In this document: positions 59,940 through 64,000 of the stretch, piece by piece
Numbering within the stretch: position 1 is the stretch's first letter
How the letters are laid out: each line of letters begins with the position of its first letter
Assembly: GCF_001262505.1 (NCBI RefSeq)
Contig: NZ_KQ410734.1
Location: 124,001 to 188,000 of the forward strand
Length of the DNA stretch: 64,000 nucleotides
DNA from: Shinella sp. SUS2
GTDB lineage: Bacteria; Pseudomonadota; Alphaproteobacteria; Rhizobiales; Rhizobiaceae
Direction of reading: 5' to 3'
Position numbers and translations under genes: made by a program
Notes under the pieces: generated by a model
Seen by the model: the letters and a program-made list of their open reading frames with translations, nothing else
Told to the model about the DNA's origin: nothing
Database searches by the model: none

Positions 59940-61139
59940 ATGTTGAAACAAGCCGCGACCGATCAGAGCGGAAACCTGCGCTCGCTAATTGCCTCTGATG
60001 CAGAGGAGCTGATGCGCCAGCTCCAGGCGCACCAGCAGCGAACCTTTCCGCCGACGGCCCGGAAGAGCATCCGGCAGTTCTCGTCGGCCGAGGCTGCGGA
60101 ATTCATCGGCATCCACCAGGGGTATCTCCGCCAGATCGTGGCGGAAGGGCATGGGCCGGAGCCATCCTCCAACGGGCGCCGTACCTATTCCGTCGACGAC
60201 ATCGAGGCTTTGCGCAAGCTGCTCGACGAGGGCGGGAAGGGGCCGCGCAAATATATCCGGCATCGGCGTGACGGCGAGAAGCTGCAGGTCATCTCCGTGA
60301 TGAACTTCAAGGGGGGCAGCGGCAAGACCACGACCTCCGCCCATCTCGCGCAGTTCCTCGCCCTTCGCGGCTATCGCACGTTGGCGATCGATCTCGATCC
60401 GCAGGCTTCCCTGTCGGCGCTGTTTGGTCACCAGCCGGAGTTGGATGTCGGCGACAACGAAACGCTTTATGGCGCCATCCGCTATGATGACACCCGCCGG
60501 GACGTGACCGAGATCGTCCGGGCGACCTACACGCCCAACCTCCACATCATTCCCGGCAATCTCGAGCTCATGGAATTCGAACATGAGACGCCAAAGGCAC
60601 TGATGGCGCGCACCGATACGAACTCCATGTTCTTCGCGCGCATCGGGGAATGCCTTGCGGATATCGAAAGCGCCTATGACGTCGTGGTGATCGACTGCCC
60701 GCCGCAGCTCGGTTTTCTCACCTTGTCCGCCCTTTGCGCCGCGACGGCCGTTCTGATCACCGTGCATCCGCAGATGCTCGACGTCATGTCGATGAGCCAG
60801 TTCCTGCAGATGACCGGTGACCTGTTGCAGGTTGTGGAAAACGCGGGCGGTACGATGAACTACGATTGGATGCGGTATCTCGTCACCCGCTTCGAGCCGA
60901 ACGATGGGCCGCAGGCTCAGATGGCCGGCTTCATGCGTTCGATTTTCGGCAACCGTGTTCTTTCCAACGCGATGCTGAAGTCGACCGCGATTTCCGACGC
61001 GGGCCTTACCAAGCAGACCCTCTACGAGATCGATCGAGCGCAGTTCACGCGCGGAACCTATGACCGCGCTCTCGAATCCCTGACGGCAGTGAACACCGAG
61101 ATCGAGGAACTCGTCAAACAGACCTGGGGACGGAAGTAA
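59940..61139 (+). CDS. repA: Plasmid partition ATPase RepA (ParA family)
   Basis: 399 residues. The N-terminal HTH (about 45-95: QFSSAEAAEFIGIHQGYLRQIVAEG...YSVDDIEALRKLLDE) is typical of RepA of repABC replicons, which also represses the operon. The deviant Walker A is FKGGSGKTT at 123-131, with LAIDLDPQASLSALFG and VVIDCPPQLGFLTLSALCAAT. It drives segregation with RepB and the centromere sites. Three bases separate its stop from repB. Confidence 0.97.
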   Translation: MLKQAATDQSGNLRSLIASDAEELMRQLQAHQQRTFPPTARKSIRQFSSAEAAEFIGIHQGYLRQIVAEGHGPEPSSNGRRTYSVDDIEALRKLLDEGGKGPRKYIRHRRDGEKLQVISVMNFKGGSGKTTTSAHLAQFLALRGYRTLAIDLDPQASLSALFGHQPELDVGDNETLYGAIRYDDTRRDVTEIVRATYTPNLHIIPGNLELMEFEHETPKALMARTDTNSMFFARIGECLADIESAYDVVVIDCPPQLGFLTLSALCAATAVLITVHPQMLDVMSMSQFLQMTGDLLQVVENAGGTMNYDWMRYLVTRFEPNDGPQAQMAGFMRSIFGNRVLSNAMLKSTAISDAGLTKQTLYEIDRAQFTRGTYDRALESLTAVNTEIEELVKQTWGRK

Positions 61140-61142
61140 ACA

Positions 61143-62159
61143 ATGGCCAGAAAGAACATCTTCGGTGCAGATACGGATGGAGCGGCCGGCAGCAGTGCCG
61201 AAACCGGCTCGCTTGCCGATATCCGACCACTGGCCAATCTCGATCGCCCCTTGCGACGCTCCGGCCCTGTCGGTGCCTTTTCCCAGTCCCTGGGCAGCAT
61301 TTCGGAAAAGGCACAACGTGCGGCCGACCTCGAGAGACAGCTTTCACATGGCCAGACCATCGTAGAGCTGGATCCTGCGCTCATCGATAGCTCCTTCGTG
61401 CCGGACAGGCTTGAGATCGACACCGAAGGGCTGAACAGCCTGATCGAACAGATCCGTGAACACGGCCAGCAGGTTCCGATTTTGGTTCGTCCTCACCCGG
61501 ATACCGAGGGGCGCTATCAGGTCGCCTACGGCCACCGGCGGCTCGCCGCCATTCGGGCGATCGGTGGAACGATCAAGGCAGTCATCCGGCCACTCACGGA
61601 TGAGCAGCTGGTCGTGAGCCAAGGTCAGGAAAACAATGCCCGCACTGATCTTTCCTATATCGAGCGGACGTTCTTTGCCCTTCGCCTCGAACGCCGCGGC
61701 TTTTCGCGCGATATCATCATGTCGTCGCTCGGCGTGGACAAGGCCGCTCTGTCGCGGATGATCGCGCTGGCGAGCCGGCTTCCCGATGTGTTGATCGAGG
61801 CGATCGGCCCGGCGCCGAGCTTTGGCCGTACGCGATGGGCCGAAGTGGCGGATCTGCTCGACAACGCCCTGAAGAAAGCCAGGGCGTTGAAACTCATTCA
61901 TGCCGATGAATTCAGGGCGCTGTCTTCTGACAGCCGCTTCGAGCACCTCTTCGAGCAGCTGCGGGCGGCAAAACCGAAGCCCAGAAGCGGGGAGTGGCGT
62001 GCGGACGGCTCGAAGGCGGTGAAGGTCACGGAGACCGACGGCCAGCTTACCCTGAATTTCAACAAGGCTGCCGTGCCGAAGTTCGGTGCTTTCGTCGAGA
62101 AGCAGCTGGACCGGCTTTACGAGGAATTCCTGAAGGAAAACGAGGAGCTTGAACCGTAA
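61143..62159 (+). CDS. repB: Plasmid partition protein RepB (ParB family)
   Basis: 338 residues. The ParB nuclease-like domain spans about 75-150: LIEQIREHGQQVPILVRPHPDTEGRYQVAYGHRRLAAIRAIG with the GHRR box. It is followed by QGQENNARTDLSYIERTFFALRLERRGFSRDIIMSSLGVDKAALSRMIALA, the HTH that binds the centromere. It loads at parS and stimulates RepA; it may also aid RepA autorepression. Gene order repA-repB-ctRNA-repC is canonical. Confidence 0.97.
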   Translation: MARKNIFGADTDGAAGSSAETGSLADIRPLANLDRPLRRSGPVGAFSQSLGSISEKAQRAADLERQLSHGQTIVELDPALIDSSFVPDRLEIDTEGLNSLIEQIREHGQQVPILVRPHPDTEGRYQVAYGHRRLAAIRAIGGTIKAVIRPLTDEQLVVSQGQENNARTDLSYIERTFFALRLERRGFSRDIIMSSLGVDKAALSRMIALASRLPDVLIEAIGPAPSFGRTRWAEVADLLDNALKKARALKLIHADEFRALSSDSRFEHLFEQLRAAKPKPRSGEWRADGSKAVKVTETDGQLTLNFNKAAVPKFGAFVEKQLDRLYEEFLKENEELEP

Positions 62160-62215
62160 AAGAAAAAGGCCCCCAAACGACCAAAGCCGTGGAAGCCTTC
62201 TCCTGATTTCTAGCA
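62160..62215 (-). ncRNA. Counter-transcribed RNA of the repABC replicon (incα)
   Basis: In the repB-repC gap, on the minus strand, TTGACT (62250-62245) and GATTCT (62227-62222) form a promoter with exact 17-base spacing. Transcription would start near 62215. The RNA ends in AAGGCTTCC...GGGGGCCTT, a 9-bp stem with two G-U pairs, followed by TTTCTTTT. This is the place and form of the small antisense RNA that limits RepC synthesis. Length about 55 bases. Ends are estimated. Confidence 0.8.
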
Positions 62216-62309
62216 AGATCAAGAATCGCATTTCCATGAATCCTAGTCAAGAGTCTTTGGCACCGTTTTGGTGAGCGGATTTCTTTTGCCTGAAGAGAGG
62301 TGAAGGAAA

Positions 62310-63524
62310 ATGCGGAATGGAAATGTGACGACGCCTTTCGGGCGGCGGCCGATGACGCTTGCTTTGGTGAAAGGTCAGCTGGAGACGGCCGACCACAATC
62401 CGAACAAGACAGTCGACAAGTGGAAAGTCTTTCGGGACGTCTGCGAAGCCAAGGATGTTTTCGGGGTTCAGGACCGGTCGCTGGCGGTGCTCCATGCGCT
62501 GCTGAGCTTTTATCCCGAAGGGGACCTTTCCGACGAACGTGGCCTGGTGGTTTTTCCCTCGAATGCTCAGCTTGCGATTCGCGCGCATGGCATTGCCGGA
62601 ACGACGTTGCGCCGGCATCTGGCGGCTTTGGTCGATGCCGGATTGATTCAGCGCCGCGACAGCCCGAACGGCAAACGATATGCCCATCGCAACAGGGGAG
62701 GGGAGATCGAGGAAGCTTTTGGCTTCAGCCTCGCGCCGCTCGTTGCCCGAGCAACGGAGTTCGCGGGTCTCGCCCAGAAAGTGGCTGAGGAAAAGCTGCG
62801 CTTCAAACGTGCCAAGGAGGCCCTGACGCTGTGCCGGCGCGATGTTCGCAAGCTGATTTCGGCAGCAATGGAGGAGGGGGCCGATGGCGACTGGTCCGCG
62901 ATCGAAGATCTCTATCTCGCGCTGATCGCGCGTCTTCCACGCCTGCCACGACGGGATCAAGTCGATATCGTGCTGGAAGAAATGGAACTGCTGCGCGAAG
63001 AGATCGTCAATCTGTTGGAAACACAACTGAAAACAGAAAAATCAAGCGGCAATGCTGTCCAAAATGGCCAGCACATACAGAATTCAAAACCCGAATCCAT
63101 CCGTGAACTTGAACCTAGCTCCAAAAAAGAGCAGGGCGATATGTCGAGACAGAAAACACGCAAGGCTGTCGAACCGACCAGAGCTTTCCCTTTGGCAATG
63201 GTGCTGAAGGCATGCCCCGAGATTGGCGATTATGCGCCGGGCGGTTGCATCACGCATTGGCGCGACCTGTTGACGGCCGCCGTCACCGCGCGCTCGATGT
63301 TGGGGGTCAGCCCTTCTGCCTACCAAGAAGCTTGTGAAACTATGGGGCCGGAGAATGCAGCGGTTGCGGTGGCCTGTATCCTCGAGCGGGCCGGTCATAT
63401 CAACTCGCCCGGAGGCTACTTGCGCGACCTCACACGAAAAGCCGCTCGCGGCGAATTTGGCCTCGGGCCGATGTTGATGGCGGCTTTGCGGGCAAATGGC
63501 GGGGAGGGAAGGCGTACCGGCTGA
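62310..63524 (+). CDS. repC: Replication initiator RepC
   Basis: 404 residues from ATG 62310 (GAGGTGAAGGAAA upstream). The N-terminal winged-helix part begins TTPFGRRPMTLALVKGQLETADHN and contains VFGVQDRSLAVLHALLSFYPEGDL and FPSNAQLAIRAHGIAGTTLRRHLAALVDAGLIQRRDSPNGKRYA, the family hallmark. The C-terminal domain contains VLKACPEIGDYAPGGCITHWRDLLTAA and SPGGYLRDLTRKAARGEFGLGPMLMAA. It initiates replication at an origin inside its own gene. Expression is limited by the antisense RNA upstream. Confidence 0.97.
   Translation: MRNGNVTTPFGRRPMTLALVKGQLETADHNPNKTVDKWKVFRDVCEAKDVFGVQDRSLAVLHALLSFYPEGDLSDERGLVVFPSNAQLAIRAHGIAGTTLRRHLAALVDAGLIQRRDSPNGKRYAHRNRGGEIEEAFGFSLAPLVARATEFAGLAQKVAEEKLRFKRAKEALTLCRRDVRKLISAAMEEGADGDWSAIEDLYLALIARLPRLPRRDQVDIVLEEMELLREEIVNLLETQLKTEKSSGNAVQNGQHIQNSKPESIRELEPSSKKEQGDMSRQKTRKAVEPTRAFPLAMVLKACPEIGDYAPGGCITHWRDLLTAAVTARSMLGVSPSAYQEACETMGPENAAVAVACILERAGHINSPGGYLRDLTRKAARGEFGLGPMLMAALRANGGEGRRTG
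63015..63135. other. AT-rich candidate replication origin inside repC
   Basis: In a GC-rich gene this stretch is conspicuously AT-rich (runs such as CTGAAAACAGAAAAATCAAG and CAGAATTCAAAACCCG) and encodes a poorly conserved linker between the two RepC domains. In repABC replicons the origin is known to lie in such a position within repC. Confidence 0.55.
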
Positions 63525-64000
63525 ATGAGGGATTTCCTCCGTTCTATGGACGTTTGAAACTCCACCGTTTTTGAAGCGCTCAGAGGGTGAGCCGGGCGCC
63601 TGGAGCACCCCGTTAGAGACCGCTGCCGTGTGCCAAGCGAGGAAGGCAACGAGATGTTGGCTGAAGCAGGAGAGGATTTGCAGAGCGGAGCGAAGGTAGC
63701 TGAGGGCATTTTCCCTTCTCCCGTTGCCGATTTTCGCAGTTTTCTCTCTAATGAGAGGAATGACCGATAAGGCAATCTTATCCAGCGTTATGGGTATTGG
63801 ACATGTTGTGATGTTTTGCCGGGAATTGGCCATCTAACCGCACGATGGCTTGGCTGGTTGTTGTGGAATTGCCCTGTAGTTCTGCGTCACTTTCACCTTG
63901 GAAGGCTATGGACAAAGTGCCTTGCGCTCAACAGCCTGGCGCCTAGCCATTCGCCGGTATGTGCATTTTTCTGAGCCATCGATACATCGTGTCTGCGCTC
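63525..64000. other. Gene-free region downstream of repC
   Basis: 476 bases to the right edge with no plausible gene on either strand; the minus-strand frame that covers part of it is the antisense of repC. A weak inverted repeat TTCTCTC...AGAGGAA near 63740 may end the repABC transcript. Nothing else is seen. Confidence 0.5.

Noticed and set aside
1..64000. Insertion sequences, transposase genes, CRISPR arrays, tRNA or rRNA genes
   Set aside because: None recognised on either strand; no transposase motifs, no regular spacer arrays.

Overview
This is a gene-dense, GC-rich window of alphaproteobacterial type. It ends in a complete repABC cassette (59940-63524) with a counter-transcribed RNA between repB and repC. 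That arrangement is typical of large plasmids and chromids of Rhizobiaceae and relatives, so the window is most likely the replication end of a rhizobial-type megaplasmid. The genus cannot be fixed from the sequence. I see no tRNA or rRNA genes, insertion sequences or CRISPR arrays.

Layout. 1-2108: a Gfo/Idh/MocA oxidoreductase cut by the left edge, an XRE-family regulator and a cupin-like protein of unknown function. 2485-13096: a plus-strand operon with an acetolactate-synthase-like TPP enzyme, a histidinol-dehydrogenase paralogue, a CUT1 sugar ABC importer and two GMC flavoprotein oxidoreductases; the substrate is unknown. 13172-16849: HAD phosphatase, DeoR repressor, GH3 glycosidase and MFS transporter. 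16969-19375: a polyphosphate-type module (short leader ORF, DUF4956 membrane protein, VTC-domain protein, phytase-like secreted protein). 19441-20297: a RES/Xre toxin-antitoxin pair. 20626-22904: quinone-reductase-like enzyme, ABM monooxygenase and a LysR regulator. 23078-30666: a ribose-type ABC importer with two sugar isomerase/epimerase-like proteins and a divergent AraC regulator. 30653-41129: a nine-gene sugar oxidation operon (CUT1 importer, DgoD-type dehydratase, GMC oxidoreductase, DapA-family enzyme, aldose 1-epimerase, SDR dehydrogenase) with a divergent FadR-type regulator. 41154-44156: an Lrp/AsnC regulator divergent from an orphan AceE-like E1. 44283-55719: one long catBCA-benABCDK operon, pcaD and a CatR/BenM-type LysR regulator. 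55736-59591: DUF983 protein, MocR-type regulator and a divergent cysteine synthase/desulfhydrase-like enzyme. 59592-64000: centromere-like palindromes, repABC, and a gene-free tail.

How it works together. The cargo is nutrient scavenging: three complete sugar ABC importers, each with its own oxidoreductases or isomerases and local regulator, plus benzoate conversion through catechol to 3-oxoadipate. The last steps of that route (pcaIJ, pcaF) are not here and must be elsewhere. Several regulator-operator pairs can be read directly: GCGTCA direct repeats before both the XRE gene and the TPP operon; two ATAC-N7-GTAT sites in the cat/ben locus; TACTATTG repeats in the FadR gap; an 11-bp inverted repeat in the Lrp gap; and nested palindromes upstream of the antitoxin.

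The least explained parts are the TPP/HisD-like/GMC operon, the leader-coupled polyphosphate module, and the sugar operon in which the SDR and the DapA-family enzyme both lack a canonical catalytic residue.
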